DNA from: Geodermatophilus obscurus DSM 43160
Lineage (GTDB): Bacteria > Actinomycetota > Actinomycetes > Mycobacteriales > Geodermatophilaceae
DNA length: 64,000 nt
Direction of reading: 5' to 3'
Assembly: GCF_000025345.1 (NCBI RefSeq)
Contig: NC_013757.1
Coordinates: 2,046,001 to 2,110,000 of the forward strand
Shown here: in pieces, positions 34,420-43,721 of the stretch
Numbering within the stretch: position 1 is the stretch's first letter
Layout: every line of letters begins with the position of its first letter
The notes under the pieces: generated by a model
Databases searched by the model: none
Told to the model about the DNA's origin: nothing
Seen by the model: only the letters and a program-made list of their open reading frames with translations
Position numbers and translations under genes: made by a program

Positions 34420-34923
34420 TCAGGGGGTGTCCGGCGTCGCCAGGGTCGGGAGGCATCCGCCTGGGCTGACGACCTGCCGGATCCGGGTGGCGATCTCGTG
34501 CAGCTGGCGGACCTGGGTCCTGGTCAGCGGGTCGAGGACCAGGCGGCGGACCTCGGCGACGTGGCCGGGGGCGGTGGTGACGACCTTGTTCCAGCCGGCG
34601 TCGGTGAGCACGGCCAGGGTGGCGCGGCCGTCCTCGGGATCGGGCCGGCGGATCACCCAGCCACGCTTGTCCAGCCGGTCGACGGTCCGGGACAGCCGGG
34701 TCAGCGACCCGTTGGCCAGCGCGGCGACCTCGCTCATCCGTCGGGTGCGCTGCGGGGCCATGGACAGCATCGCCATCACCTGGTACTCGAAGTGGCTGAC
34801 GCCGGCGTCGCGCTGCAGCTGGGCGTCGATGGCGTCGGGCAGCCAGGTGAGCACCCCGATCAGCTCCAGCCAGGTCTGCTGCTCCTCCGCGGTCAACCAC
34901 CGCGGCTCCTCGACCGCTTCCAC
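34420..34923 (-). CDS. MarR-family winged-helix regulator, likely local quinone/aromatic-stress repressor
   Basis: 167 aa. The N-terminal dimerization helices (LTAEEQQTWLELIGVLTWLP) are followed by the winged helix about residues 50-120: VMAMLSMAPQRTRRMSEVAA, LTRLSRTVDRLDKRGWV (recognition helix), and the wing DPEDGRATLAVLTDAG. No Cys lies in the core sensor helix. The start GTG 34923 is set by AGGAGAGG just upstream. The divergent DoxX promoter carries two copies of the palindrome found at five promoters here, so this protein is the obvious candidate to bind them, including its own region. Confidence 0.88.
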   Translation of the reverse strand: MEAVEEPRWLTAEEQQTWLELIGVLTWLPDAIDAQLQRDAGVSHFEYQVMAMLSMAPQRTRRMSEVAALANGSLTRLSRTVDRLDKRGWVIRRPDPEDGRATLAVLTDAGWNKVVTTAPGHVAEVRRLVLDPLTRTQVRQLHEIATRIRQVVSPGGCLPTLATPDTP

Positions 34924-34970
34924 GACACCTCTCCTCGCTTGATCGAGCAATGCGACACACCGACACAGTT

Positions 34971-35019
34971 ACTTGACGGTGCAAGTACCGAGCGACTACT
35001 GTCGCTTGCGTCGTCAAGT
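34971..35019 (+). promoter_or_regulatory. Promoter with two MarR-type operators (MarR/DoxX intergenic region)
   Basis: Operators ACTTG-N6-CAAGT (34971-34986) and GCTTG-N6-CAAGT (35004-35019) start 33 bases apart. Toward DoxX: -35 TTGACG 34973-34978, 18-base spacer, -10 TACTGT 34997-35002. The marR gene diverges from the left side, so both directions could be controlled. Confidence 0.75.
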
Positions 35020-35041
35020 AAAGCACGTGAGGAGTCAGAAC

Positions 35042-35416
35042 GTGAACGTCGTCTTGTGGATCGTGGCCGGGCTGCTGGCCGTCGCCTTCCTCGCCGCCGG
35101 GCTGATGAAGCTCACCCAGCCGAAGAAGAAGCTCGCCGACTCCGGCATGGGCTGGACCGAGGACTTCAGCGACGGCGCGGTCAAGGGCATCGGCGCCCTG
35201 GAGGTGCTCGGCGCCGCGGGCCTGATCCTGCCCGCCGCGCTGGACATCGTCCCGGTGCTGGTGCCGATCGCCGCCACCGGCCTGGCCCTGCTCATGCTGG
35301 GCGCCGCGGTGACCCACGCCCGCCGCAAGGAGTCGACGAACATCGTCGTCAACATCGTGCTGCTCGCCCTGGCCGCGTTCGTGGCCTGGGGCCGGTTCGG
35401 CCCGTACGCCTTCTGA
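35042..35416 (+). CDS. DoxX-family membrane protein
   Basis: 124 aa from GTG 35042 (GAGGAG upstream). Four membrane helices with the DoxX pattern: WIVAGLLAVAFLAAGLMKLT, then IGALEVLGAAGLILPAAL, VPIAATGLALLMLGAAVTHA and a C-terminal helix ending in WGRFGPYAF. DoxX-like proteins join membrane oxidoreductase complexes in oxidative or thiol stress. It is the first gene of a probable operon with the quinone reductase, ring-cleavage dioxygenase remnant, DUF2218 and VOC genes. Confidence 0.85.
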   Translation: MNVVLWIVAGLLAVAFLAAGLMKLTQPKKKLADSGMGWTEDFSDGAVKGIGALEVLGAAGLILPAALDIVPVLVPIAATGLALLMLGAAVTHARRKESTNIVVNIVLLALAAFVAWGRFGPYAF

Positions 35417-35528
35417 CCCCATCGGCGGCCGACCTCACCGGGTGACCGCCGAGCGCCACCTCCACTCGTTCCGGCCTCCCGTGGCCGGAGTGCACCCCAT
35501 CGCAACCACCTGACCTGGAGTCCCCGTC

Positions 35529-36481
35529 ATGCGCGCACTGCACGTCCCCACCGCCGGTGAGCAGCCCCAGCTCGGCGAGCTGCCCACCCCCGAGCCCACC
35601 GAGGGCACGGTCCTCTGATCCGGGTCAAGGCCGCTGGCCTGAACCCCATCGACAACGCCGTCGCCACCGGTTTCCTCGCCCAGATGGGCCTGCCGCACGA
35701 GTACCCGCTCGTGATCGGCCGCGACGCCGCCGGCGTCGTGGAGGCCGTCGGCGCCGGTGTCGACCACGTCGCCGTCGGCGACGAGGTGCTCGGCCACGTG
35801 CTGCTGGCCCCGCCGATCTCGGCCGGCACCCTCGCCGAGCACGCCGTCCTGCCGGCCGCCACGGTCACGCCCAAGCCCGCCGGCCTGGACTTCACCACCG
35901 CCGCCGCCCTCCCGCTGGCCGGCGCAGCCGCCGTGCAGTCCATCGACGCGATCGACCCCCAGCCCGGGCAGACCGTGCTGGTCAACGGCGCCTCCGGCGG
36001 CGTCGGCTCCTTCGCCGTGCAGCTGCTGGCCGCCCGGGGTGTCACCGTCGTGGCCACCGGCACGCCCGCCGACGCCGACCGGCTCACCGCCCTCGGCGCC
36101 GCCCGGGTCATCGACCACACCGCCGGCCCGGTCGCCGAGCAGGTCCGCGCCGCCTACCCCGACGGCGTCGACGCCCTGGTCAGCCTCTACGGCATGGACC
36201 CCGCCGGCACCCCCATCTCCGCCGTGCGCACTGGTGGCAAGGTCGCCGGCGTCGCGGCGGTGCCCGACGAGGCCACCCTCGCCGCCGCCGGGCTCACCGG
36301 CACCTCCGTCATGGCCACCCCCACCCGGGAGGTCCTCGCCCCGCTCGCCCAACAGGCCGCGGCCGGGGACCTGAAGGTCACCGTCGCCGACGTCCTGCCC
36401 CTCGAGCAGGCCACCGAGGGCCTGGGCCGGCTCGCCACCGGCGGCGCCGGCGGCAAGCTCGTCGTCACCGTCGAGGGCTGA
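35529..36481 (+). CDS. Zinc-less MDR quinone oxidoreductase, frameshifted near its start
   Basis: About 317 aa. MRALHVPTAGEQPQLGELPT begins at ATG 35529, then a frameshift at about 35616 creates an early TGA. The protein resumes as IRVKAAGLNPIDNAVATGFL in another frame and continues intact: YPLVIGRDAAGVVEAVGAGV, NGASGGVGSFAVQLLAARGV (NAD(P)-binding) and GGKLVVTVEG at the end. Quinone oxidoreductases of this kind reduce quinones or enones with NADPH. If the frameshift is real the protein could start only at ATG 35684. It lies in the DoxX operon. Confidence 0.8.
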
Positions 36482-36599
36482 CACCACCGTCGCCGGCCGG
36501 GGTCGACGCAAGAGCGCCGACTCCGCCCGGCGGCGGGCACATCCCCTCCGGCCCGTCATCGGCCGCCCACCCGCGCGACCGGCCTGGCACGGCGCATCG

Positions 36600-37090
36600 C
36601 CGCGACGCTGAGCGACTCCACTCCGCTGCACCAGCACGTCGACCGCGGTCTGGACCACGCCGCCTTCATCCCGATGGTGGCCATGTAACCGGCCGTCGAG
36701 GTGCCTGCCGTCCAGCTGAGCACGCCGAGCCTGGATCCCGAGGCCCTGTTGAGGCTGGGGGAGCGGCTCCACACCCTGCGTGAGGGCATCCTGGTCATCG
36801 GCTCGGGGACCATGACCCGCAGCTTCACCGTCTTCCGCCGGCCTGAGCCGGCGGGCCACACCGCCGCCTTCGACGAGTGGGCCACCGACGCCATCGCGCG
36901 CAGCGACGTCGACGCCCTGCTCGACTACCGCGCCAAGGGACCGAGCGCGGACATCGCCCACCCGACCGCCGACCACTTCGTGCCCCTGCTGCTCACCCTC
37001 GGTGCAGGCACCACGCCCGGCCAGTCGGTGACGACCGCCTTCGACGGCATGTGGATGGGCAACTCGATCCGCTCCTTCCAGGCGGCCTGA
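36600..37090 (+). pseudogene. C-terminal remnant of a class III ring-cleavage (LigB-type) dioxygenase
   Basis: HQHVDRGLDHAAFIPMVAM, stop, then VPAVQLSTPSLDPEALLRLG through SIRSFQAA matches the second half of the intact dioxygenase at 39836-40738. The first ~140 residues with the metal-binding His motifs are missing. A TAA stands where the paralogue has a Tyr codon ([12 protein letters not shown]). The remnant from ATG 36701 (129 aa) could still be translated but cannot be an active dioxygenase. It sits inside the DoxX operon. Confidence 0.8.
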
Positions 37091-37130
37091 CCGGACCCCC
37101 CGACCGCCGAACCCGATCAGGAGAAAACCG

Positions 37131-37430
37131 ATGACCATCCTCTCCTCGCGCGCCGACGTGCCCACCGACGCCCCGGCCCGCTACGCCAAGCAGCTGGTCT
37201 CGCACCTGGGCCGCAAGGCCCCGTTCACCGAGGACGCCGACGGCGCCTGGACGATCACCGTCGGGGAGGCCCGCGGCCGGATCCTCGTCGGCGACGGCGT
37301 GCTGACGTTGCACGTCGAGGCGTCCGACGTCGAGACCCTCGACCGCCTCGAGCACGCTCTGGGCAGCCACCTCGAGCGCTTCGGTGCCCGTGCCGGCCTG
37401 ACGGTCGCCTGGCGACGCGACGCCGACTGA
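37131..37430 (+). CDS. DUF2218-domain protein
   Basis: 99 aa, essentially one DUF2218 domain: [20 protein letters not shown], then [20 protein letters not shown] and [12 protein letters not shown]. Family members are small alpha/beta proteins found with siderophore or redox genes, with no settled role. AGGAGAAAA precedes the ATG. It is the fourth gene of the operon that begins at DoxX. Confidence 0.85.
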   Translation: MTILSSRADVPTDAPARYAKQLVSHLGRKAPFTEDADGAWTITVGEARGRILVGDGVLTLHVEASDVETLDRLEHALGSHLERFGARAGLTVAWRRDAD

Positions 37431-37524
37431 CCGGCACTCCCCGGCCACGGGGTCCACAGAGCCAGGCGCGCCCACGGCCGCGCTCGGAAGCAACACAACC
37501 ACCCACCGAGAAGAGGACACCGCC

Positions 37525-37905
37525 TTGAACGTCAACGCCATCACCTGGCACTCCATCACCGTCGAGCCCGAGCAGCTCGACGCCCAGAAGAAGTTCCTCA
37601 CCGAGACCCTCGGTCTGACCCTGGCGATGGAGATGTACGGCGTCTTCGTGTACGCGCTCCCGGACGGGGGGATGCTGGAGCTCTACACGCCGCAGACCGC
37701 CCCGGACTTCGGCTACAACGGCTCCATCGCCTTCGGCTTCCGGGTCGACGACGTCGAGGCGGCCAGCGCCGAGATCGCCGCGGCGGGCGGCGAGCTGCTC
37801 GGGGAGATCAACCGGGTGCCCGACCTGGACTACGCCTACCGCCACTTCCGCGGCGTGGACGGCCGCGTCTACGGCCTCAACGAGAGCAAGCCGCAGCCCC
37901 GCTGA
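37525..37905 (+). CDS. VOC-family (glyoxalase/extradiol dioxygenase fold) protein
   Basis: 126 aa from TTG 37525, with AGAGGA upstream. One VOC domain: [20 protein letters not shown], then [12 protein letters not shown] and the second half [19 protein letters not shown]. Metal ligands are plausible at His9 and the Glu of MLELY. Single-domain VOC proteins act as glyoxalases, dioxygenases or binding proteins. Next to quinone reductases and a ring-cleavage dioxygenase, a role with aromatic or electrophile substrates is likely but inferred. It converges on the GH15 gene. Confidence 0.85.
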   Translation: MNVNAITWHSITVEPEQLDAQKKFLTETLGLTLAMEMYGVFVYALPDGGMLELYTPQTAPDFGYNGSIAFGFRVDDVEAASAEIAAAGGELLGEINRVPDLDYAYRHFRGVDGRVYGLNESKPQPR

Positions 37906-37984
37906 CGCACAGCCCTGCCGGTCCGCCGCGACCGCGGTGGACCGGCGGGCCGACGGGCCTGCTCCAGGCCGGCGCCATCCCAGG

Positions 37985-39630
37985 GCCCGATCGAGGTTCA
38001 CGGCGGCGCTGATGAGCGCCAGGTGGGTGAAGGCCTGGGGGAAGTTGCCCTGCTGATCTCCGGCGACGCCGATCTGCTCGGCGTAGAGGCTGAGGGCATC
38101 CAGGGTGGCGAGCCACTTGGGATCGGTCGGCGCGACGAATTTCGCCAGCGGCATCATCAGGACGGCGGCGTCCAGGACGTCGTCATCCTCGTGCTGCACG
38201 AACGCCTGACGTCGTGCCGACCAGCCCCGCTTCATGATCCGCCGGTAGATGTCGTCGCGGGTGCGCTCCCACCTGGCCCGGTCGGCGGGCAGGCCGCGAC
38301 GGTTGGCCATGCGGATGGCGCGCTCGACGGCCACCCAGCACATCAGCCGCGAGTACAGGAACTTCTTGCGCCCGCCGCGGGTCTCCCAGATGCCCTCGTC
38401 GGGCTGGTCCCAGTGGTCGCAGACCCAGTCGACGAGACCGCAGAGGCCCTCCCACGCATCACTGGAGATGGGCTCCGCCCACTCGTCGTACAGGTACACG
38501 GAGTCGATCAGCTCGCCGTAGATGTCCAGTTGGAGCTGCTCGGCCGCGCCGTTGCCGATCCGGACGGGGGACGCGCCCTCGTACCCCTCCAGGTGCGGGA
38601 GCTCCTCCTCGGCCAGGTCGGTGCGGCCGTCTGTGCCGTACATGATCTGCAGGGGGCCAGAGGGGTGGTCGTCTGCCGGTGGGATGTGCTGCGCGAGGAA
38701 GTTCATGAACGCGGCTGCCTCGCTGGTGAAGCCCAGCCGCAGGAGCGCGTAGACGCAGAAGGCAGCGTCGCGAATCCACACGAAGCGGTAGTCCCAGTTC
38801 CGCTCGCCACCGGGTTGTTCGGGCAGGCTGGTCGTGGGCGCGGCGACGATGGCGCCCGTCGGTGCATAGGTCAGCAGCTTCAGCGTCAGCGCCGACCGGT
38901 GGACCATCTCGCGCCAGCGGCCGCGGTAGCGCGACGCCGACAGCCAGCGCCGCCAGTACGTGACCGTGGCGTCGAAGAGCTCCTCCGCCTCGGTGCCGGA
39001 GCGACCGCGCGGCGCGGTATCCCCGTCGACGCGGTCGAGGGCGAACACCGCCGAGTCGCCCTCGACCAGGGTGAACTCCGCTTCGACATCGCGCCCGTCG
39101 CAGCGGAGGGGGGAACCGTGGCGGTCAGCGACAGCGACAGGTCCGTCGAGCCGAAGAGGACGCCACCGTCGCGCTCGTCGACGGTGTGCGTCCGGCGGCC
39201 GTAGTCGAAGCGGGGGGACACCCGCACGCGGAACGTCATGGTCCCGCGGACGCAGAGCACCCGCCGGACCAACCGGTGGTCAGCCGTCTCCGTGGCCGGG
39301 CCGACGGGCATGAAGTCCTGGGCCTCGCCCACGGCGTCGCCGGTGTAGAAGCGGGTCAGCTGGACGTTGGTGTGCGGGACGTAGAACTGCCGGGGTGCGC
39401 GCCGGCGAGGCGGTGGCCAGCTCGAAGGAGCCTCCGCGGTCGGCGTCGAGGATCGCCCCGAACACGCTCGGCGAGTCGAATGACGGGTAGCAGTACCAGT
39501 CGATGGTGCCGTTGGTGCCGACCAGCGCCACGGTGTGCAGATCGCCGATCAGTCCGTGCTCGGCGACGGGGAGGTACCGCGGCTGGGGGCCGGGCTCCGC
39601 TCGATCGTCCTCAGCCGGGTCGCTGGTCAC
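37985..39630 (-). CDS. GH15 glucoamylase/trehalase-like protein with two frameshifts
   Basis: About 550-590 aa. N-terminus from GTG 39630 (GGAGG upstream): [20 protein letters not shown], then [19 protein letters not shown]. The catalytic (alpha/alpha)6 barrel has [18 protein letters not shown], the general acid/base region [20 protein letters not shown] with IWETRGG, and [20 protein letters not shown] at the end. Frameshifts lie near 39400 and in the G run at about 39110. No stop appears at the expected end; the frame stays open under the VOC gene, so the 3' end is uncertain. The family hydrolyses alpha-glucosides or trehalose in the cytoplasm. Confidence 0.75.
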
Positions 39631-39770
39631 GAGTGCCCTCCGTGTCGGTCTGGCCGGGGTGGTACGCGAGCTGACGTGAGGGCGAGAACTATCGCAGGGT
39701 CGTGCTCGACCGGCCCGGTGGCGGTCGTCGGCGACGCGTGGAGTGGAGGCGCTCACATGTTCGGCGAAAT

Positions 39771-39820
39771 ACTTGCTGCAGCAAGTGAGTTGCGGCAGAG
39801 TGTCAGTTGCCTCGACAACC
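39771..39820 (+). promoter_or_regulatory. Two MarR-type operators upstream of the ring-cleavage dioxygenase
   Basis: ACTTG-N6-CAAGT (39771-39786) and the variant AGTTG-N6-CAACC (39805-39820) start 34 bases apart. The -35-like TTGCTG (39773) overlaps the first as at the sister promoters, but the -10 is poor. The second ends 15 bases before the ATG. The divergent GH15 gene starts at 39630. Confidence 0.65.
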
Positions 39821-39835
39821 AACTGGGAGTCCACC

Positions 39836-40738
39836 ATGACCACGCTCGGTCCCGCTACGACCGCCGCTGCGGACGCCCGCATCCCGGCCGACCACCTCTT
39901 TGCCCAGCACCTGCGCCGCGTCGCCGCGCTGGACCCACACCGGGCGTGGACGCCGGAGGACGGGGCGCTGCCGAGCCTCTACCTGTCCCACGGTGGTGGT
40001 CCGATGCCGTTCTGGCGGCCCGAGTGGCTGAACCCGTTGCACGACTGGGCCCGCGCGCTGCCCAAGCCGAAGGCGATCCTGGTGGTCTCCGCGCACTGGG
40101 AGTCCGCGCCGCTGTCGATCAGCGCTCCCCGGCCCACCGAGCTGGTCTACGACTTCGGCGGCTTCGACCCGCTCTACTACACGTTCCGCTACGACACCCC
40201 CGACGCGGGCGAGCTCGCCCGCGACGTGGTCCGCCTCATGCCCGACACCGAGCACGTGCACCAGCACGCCAGCCGCGGCCTGGACCACGGCTCCTGGGTG
40301 CCGCTGAAGATCATGTACCCGGAGGCCGACGTCCCGGTGCTGCAGCTCTCCCTGCCCACCGAGGACCCCGACCGGCTGCTGGCCATCGGTGAGCGGCTGC
40401 GTCCGCTGCGCGAGGAGGGCGTGCTGGTGGTCGGCTCGGGGCACATGACCCACGGCCTGCCGTTCATCACCCGGGGGATGCTCGAGGGGACCGAGGTGCC
40501 GGCCTGGTCGACCGACTTCGACGGCTGGGCCGCCGACGCGCTGGCCCGTGGCGACGTCGCCGAGCTGTCCCGGTATCGCAGCGCCGCGCCGGGCCTGCCC
40601 TACGCCCACCCGACCGTGGAGCACTTCACCCCGCTGTTCGTCGCCCTCGGCGCGGCCACCGACCCCACCGCCCCGGTGATCACCACCCTGGACGGCTACA
40701 GCTTCGGCCTCTCCCGGCGCTCTTTCCAGGCCGCCTGA
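39836..40738 (+). CDS. Class III extradiol ring-cleavage dioxygenase (DODA/LigB type)
   Basis: 300 aa. Metal ligands are visible: His52 in [13 protein letters not shown], His87 in LVVSAHWES, later GSGHMTHG and [11 protein letters not shown], plus [16 protein letters not shown] in the centre. LigB-type DODA proteins open catechol-type rings with Fe(II) or bind Zn; bacterial YgiD acts on DOPA. Such genes are often controlled by MarR repressors that sense quinones or catechols. The start ATG 39836 lies directly after the operators. The QorB-like gene follows after 41 bases. A dead paralogue is at 36600. Confidence 0.88.
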   Translation: MTTLGPATTAAADARIPADHLFAQHLRRVAALDPHRAWTPEDGALPSLYLSHGGGPMPFWRPEWLNPLHDWARALPKPKAILVVSAHWESAPLSISAPRPTELVYDFGGFDPLYYTFRYDTPDAGELARDVVRLMPDTEHVHQHASRGLDHGSWVPLKIMYPEADVPVLQLSLPTEDPDRLLAIGERLRPLREEGVLVVGSGHMTHGLPFITRGMLEGTEVPAWSTDFDGWAADALARGDVAELSRYRSAAPGLPYAHPTVEHFTPLFVALGAATDPTAPVITTLDGYSFGLSRRSFQAA

Positions 40739-40779
40739 GCCTGCAACCCGGACCCACCTCACCAAGGAGAACCACCCGC

Positions 40780-41637
40780 ATGTCCATCGTCGTCACCGGC
40801 GCCACCGGCCACCTCGGCCGACTGGTCGTCGAAGCCCTCCTCGCCCGCGGCGTGCCCGCCGACCAGATTGTCGCCACCGGCCGCCGCGTCGAGGCGCTCG
40901 CCGACCTGCAGGACCGCGGCGTCACCGTCCGCCGCGCCGACTACACCGACCCCGACTCCCTGCGCGCCGCGTTCGCCGGCGCCGAGAAGGTGCTGCTCGT
41001 CTCGAGCAGCGAGGTCGGCCAGCGGCTGCCGCAGCACCGCAACGTGATTTCGGCGGCGAAGGACGCGGGTGTGCGCCTGATCGCATACACCAGCTTCCCC
41101 CACGCCGACACCTCGACCCTTCCTCTGGCAGCCGAGCACCTCGCCACCGAGCAGGTCCTGGTCGAGTCCGGGGTGCCGCACGTCGTCCTGCGCAACGGTT
41201 GGTACATCGAGAACTACACGGGCCAGCTGGCCACCTACCTCGAGCACGGCATCGTCGGCTCCGCCGGCACCGGCAAGGTCAGCGCGGCTCCCCGCGCCGA
41301 CTTCGCGGAGGCGGCCGCCGCCGTCCTGACCCAGGACGGTCACGACGGCGCGGTGTACGAGCTCGGCGGCGAGGCGTTCACCATGCCCGAGTTGGCCGCG
41401 ACCGTCTCCGCGGTCACGGGCCGGCACGTCGCCTACACCGATGTGCCGGTCGAGCAGTACGCCCAGATCCTCGTCGGTGCCGGGCTACCCGAGCCGGCCG
41501 CGGCACTGTTCGCGGACTTCGACCGGGCCGTGGCCGACGGGGAACACCACGTCGGCGACGACCTGGCCACGCTCATCGGCCGGGCGCCGACCCCGCTCGC
41601 CGACGCCGTCGCCGCGGCAGCCGCTCGCCAGCAGTGA
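40780..41637 (+). CDS. QorB-like NAD(P)H:quinone oxidoreductase (atypical SDR)
   Basis: 285 aa. The Rossmann motif VVTGATGHLGRLVVEALLAR is at residues 4-23, DYTDPDSL follows, then SSSEVGQRLPQHRNVISAAK and the QorB-typical RNGWYIENYTGQL. QorB reduces quinones with NAD(P)H without flavin. Coupled to the ring-cleavage dioxygenase, it suits detoxification of quinones by reduction and ring opening. AAGGAGAA precedes the ATG and a terminator follows the stop. Confidence 0.87.
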   Translation: MSIVVTGATGHLGRLVVEALLARGVPADQIVATGRRVEALADLQDRGVTVRRADYTDPDSLRAAFAGAEKVLLVSSSEVGQRLPQHRNVISAAKDAGVRLIAYTSFPHADTSTLPLAAEHLATEQVLVESGVPHVVLRNGWYIENYTGQLATYLEHGIVGSAGTGKVSAAPRADFAEAAAAVLTQDGHDGAVYELGGEAFTMPELAATVSAVTGRHVAYTDVPVEQYAQILVGAGLPEPAAALFADFDRAVADGEHHVGDDLATLIGRAPTPLADAVAAAAARQQ

Positions 41638-41643
41638 CCACGG

Positions 41644-41672
41644 GCCCTCACCTCCTTCGGGGAGGTGAGGGC
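41644..41672 (+). terminator. Terminator after the dioxygenase-quinone reductase operon
   Basis: Stem GCCCTCACCTCC (41644-41655) pairs with 41661-41672 around TTCGG. It lies 6 bases after the stop codon. Confidence 0.85.
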
Positions 41673-41729
41673 TCGTCCGTCCGGCGCACGTCCGCGCCTG
41701 CCATCGCTGGGTCGACCGGAGGAGGAGCC

Positions 41730-42893
41730 GTGGCAGGGGGACGGCTCTGGTCGGCGGCGCACCCGCGGCTCGCGGATGCGTGTCTGGCGGCGCTGCTGGT
41801 CCTCCTCGTCCTCCCGACCCTCGTCATCCGGAATCCCGAGTTCCCGGGAAGCCCGGACGGCTGGTCCCTGGCCGTGTTCGCCCTCGCCGCGGCAGCTCTG
41901 GTCTTCCGGCGGGAGCAGCCGCTGCGGGTCTGGGCGTTCGCGACGGTGGCGGGGGTCGCCGGCGTGCTGCAGAGCGACGGGAGCATCGTCCTGGCTGCCA
42001 CCACCTGCGTCGCGCTCTACACGGTCGGCAGCCGACTACCCCTGCGCAGCGTGGTCCTAGCGAGCGTCGTCTCGGGTGTCGCCTACACCCTCGCCTCGGT
42101 CGTGGCCGAGGGCGACTGGCTCGACGACCGCGGGGTCCCTGGCCTGCAGACCTTCGCGTGGTCGGCCGCCGCCTCGGCGGTCGGGGTCGCAGTGCGCAGT
42201 CACCGGGCCACGCTGGCGGCGGCGGAGGCCCGCGCCCTGCAGGCCGAGCTGACGCGGGAGGACGAGGCCGAGCGCCGGGTCAGCGACGAGCGGCTGCGCA
42301 TCGCCCGCGAGCTCCACGACGTCGTGGCCCACCACATCTCGATCGTCAACGTGCAGGCTGGGGTCGCGCGCCATCTCCTGGACGCCGACCCCGACCAGGC
42401 GCGAGCGGCGCTCGACCTGGTGCGTGACGCCAGCAAGACCGTGCTGTCGGAGATGTCCACGGTCGTGGGTCTGCTGCGCACCGCGGGGGAGGAGGCGCCG
42501 ACCGATCCGACGCCGGGCATGGCCCGGGTCGGCGAGCTGGCCGACTCCATCCGCCAGGCCGGGCTGGACCTGACCTGGACCGTCAGCGGCGAGCTCGCGG
42601 GGCTCCCCGCGATCCACGACCTGACCGCGTACCGGGTCGTCCAGGAGACGCTGACCAACGCCCTGAGGTACGGCACCGGCGCGGCCACGATGGTCGTGGA
42701 CAGCCGACCGGAGGGTGTGAGCATCGAGGTGCGCAACGAGGTTGGCAGGAACGGACGGCACCGGTCCGGGGGCGGTCACGGTCTGATCGGCATGCGGGAA
42801 CGCGTCGACGCCGTCCGCGGGCGGCTGGCGGCCGGACCGGAGCCGGACGGCGCCTATCGGGTGTCGGTCCTCATCCCGCGGGACCCGGCATGA
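41730..42893 (+). CDS. NarL-type sensor histidine kinase
   Basis: 387 aa from GTG 41730, with GGAGGAG upstream. Five or so membrane helices lie in residues 15-155, followed by a coiled coil, then HisKA_3 with RIARELHDVVAHHIS (His196). The ATP-binding domain has VVQETLTNALRYG and a G box GHGLIGMRERV. It is the closer to family standard of the two kinases in the window. The ATGA overlap with the response regulator shows coupling. The ABC-2 exporter genes follow, a usual target of such pairs. Confidence 0.92.
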   Translation: MAGGRLWSAAHPRLADACLAALLVLLVLPTLVIRNPEFPGSPDGWSLAVFALAAAALVFRREQPLRVWAFATVAGVAGVLQSDGSIVLAATTCVALYTVGSRLPLRSVVLASVVSGVAYTLASVVAEGDWLDDRGVPGLQTFAWSAAASAVGVAVRSHRATLAAAEARALQAELTREDEAERRVSDERLRIARELHDVVAHHISIVNVQAGVARHLLDADPDQARAALDLVRDASKTVLSEMSTVVGLLRTAGEEAPTDPTPGMARVGELADSIRQAGLDLTWTVSGELAGLPAIHDLTAYRVVQETLTNALRYGTGAATMVVDSRPEGVSIEVRNEVGRNGRHRSGGGHGLIGMRERVDAVRGRLAAGPEPDGAYRVSVLIPRDPA

Positions 42894-43588
42894 CCGTCCG
42901 CGTGCTGCTCGCCGACGACCAGGTCCTCATCCGATCGGGGTTCGCGGCGCTCGTCAACAGTGCCGACGACCTCAAGGTGGTCGGTGAGGCAGGTGACGGC
43001 GCCGAGGCCGTCCGCCAGGCCGGCGCGCTGCGACCGGACGTCGTCCTGATGGACATCCGCATGCCCGGTGTGGACGGACTGACGGCGGCTCGGCAGATCG
43101 CCGCGTCACCCGACCTCTCCGAGGTCCGCATCATCGTGCTGACCACCTTCGAGGCCGACGAGTACGTCGTCGAGGCCCTGCGGTCGGGGGCGAGCGGGTT
43201 CCTGGGCAAGAGCGTCGAGCCGGACGAGTTGCTCGACGCCATCCGGGTGGTCGCGCGCGGTGACGCGCTGCTGTCCCCGCGGGCCACCCGGAGCCTGATC
43301 GCCCGCTTCCTGGCCCAGCCCGGCCGGTCCGGGCCGGACCCCGACGGGCCTGCTCCCGTCGACGCGGCGCTCGACGTCCTCACGGAGCGGGAACGCGAGA
43401 TGGTCGCGCTGGTGGCGCACGGGCTGAGCAACGAGGACATCGCGGCGCGCCTGCACCTCTCGCCGCTCACGGTCAAGACGCACGTCAACCGGGCCATGAG
43501 CAAGCTCCGCGCGCGGGACCGGGCCCAGCTGGTGGTCCTCGCCTACCAGACCGGGCTCGTCCGGGCGGGCGACACGTATCCGCGCTGA
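42890..43588 (+). CDS. NarL/FixJ-type response regulator
   Basis: 232 aa. Receiver domain with LLADDQ at 6-11, phospho-acceptor Asp55 (VVLMDIRMPG), Thr in VLTTFEAD and Lys in FLGKSVEP. The LuxR HTH follows: LTEREREMVALVAHGLSNED, then LHLSPLTVKTHVNRAMSKL. It overlaps the kinase gene by 4 bp. The downstream ABC exporter has its own MarR-type operator, so it may receive two inputs. Confidence 0.93.
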   Translation: MTVRVLLADDQVLIRSGFAALVNSADDLKVVGEAGDGAEAVRQAGALRPDVVLMDIRMPGVDGLTAARQIAASPDLSEVRIIVLTTFEADEYVVEALRSGASGFLGKSVEPDELLDAIRVVARGDALLSPRATRSLIARFLAQPGRSGPDPDGPAPVDAALDVLTEREREMVALVAHGLSNEDIAARLHLSPLTVKTHVNRAMSKLRARDRAQLVVLAYQTGLVRAGDTYPR

Positions 43589-43686
43589 CGCGTGTGCCGG
43601 CCTCGCCTCTACTGCGCTGGCAGTAGGCGGAGGCCGCCGCAAGAGCCTGCGTACGGATGACGACGGGGACCGCTTGCCCGATGGAT

Positions 43687-43702
43687 AGTTGCCTCGTCAA
43701 CC
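43687..43702 (+). promoter_or_regulatory. Single MarR-type operator upstream of the ABC exporter
   Basis: AGTTG-CCTCGT-CAACC is almost identical to the second dioxygenase operator (AGTTG-CCTCGA-CAACC at 39805). It lies 19 bases before the ATPase start. No second copy was found 33 bases upstream. Confidence 0.55.
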
Positions 43703-43721
43703 AATAGCCGGGGAGCGACTG

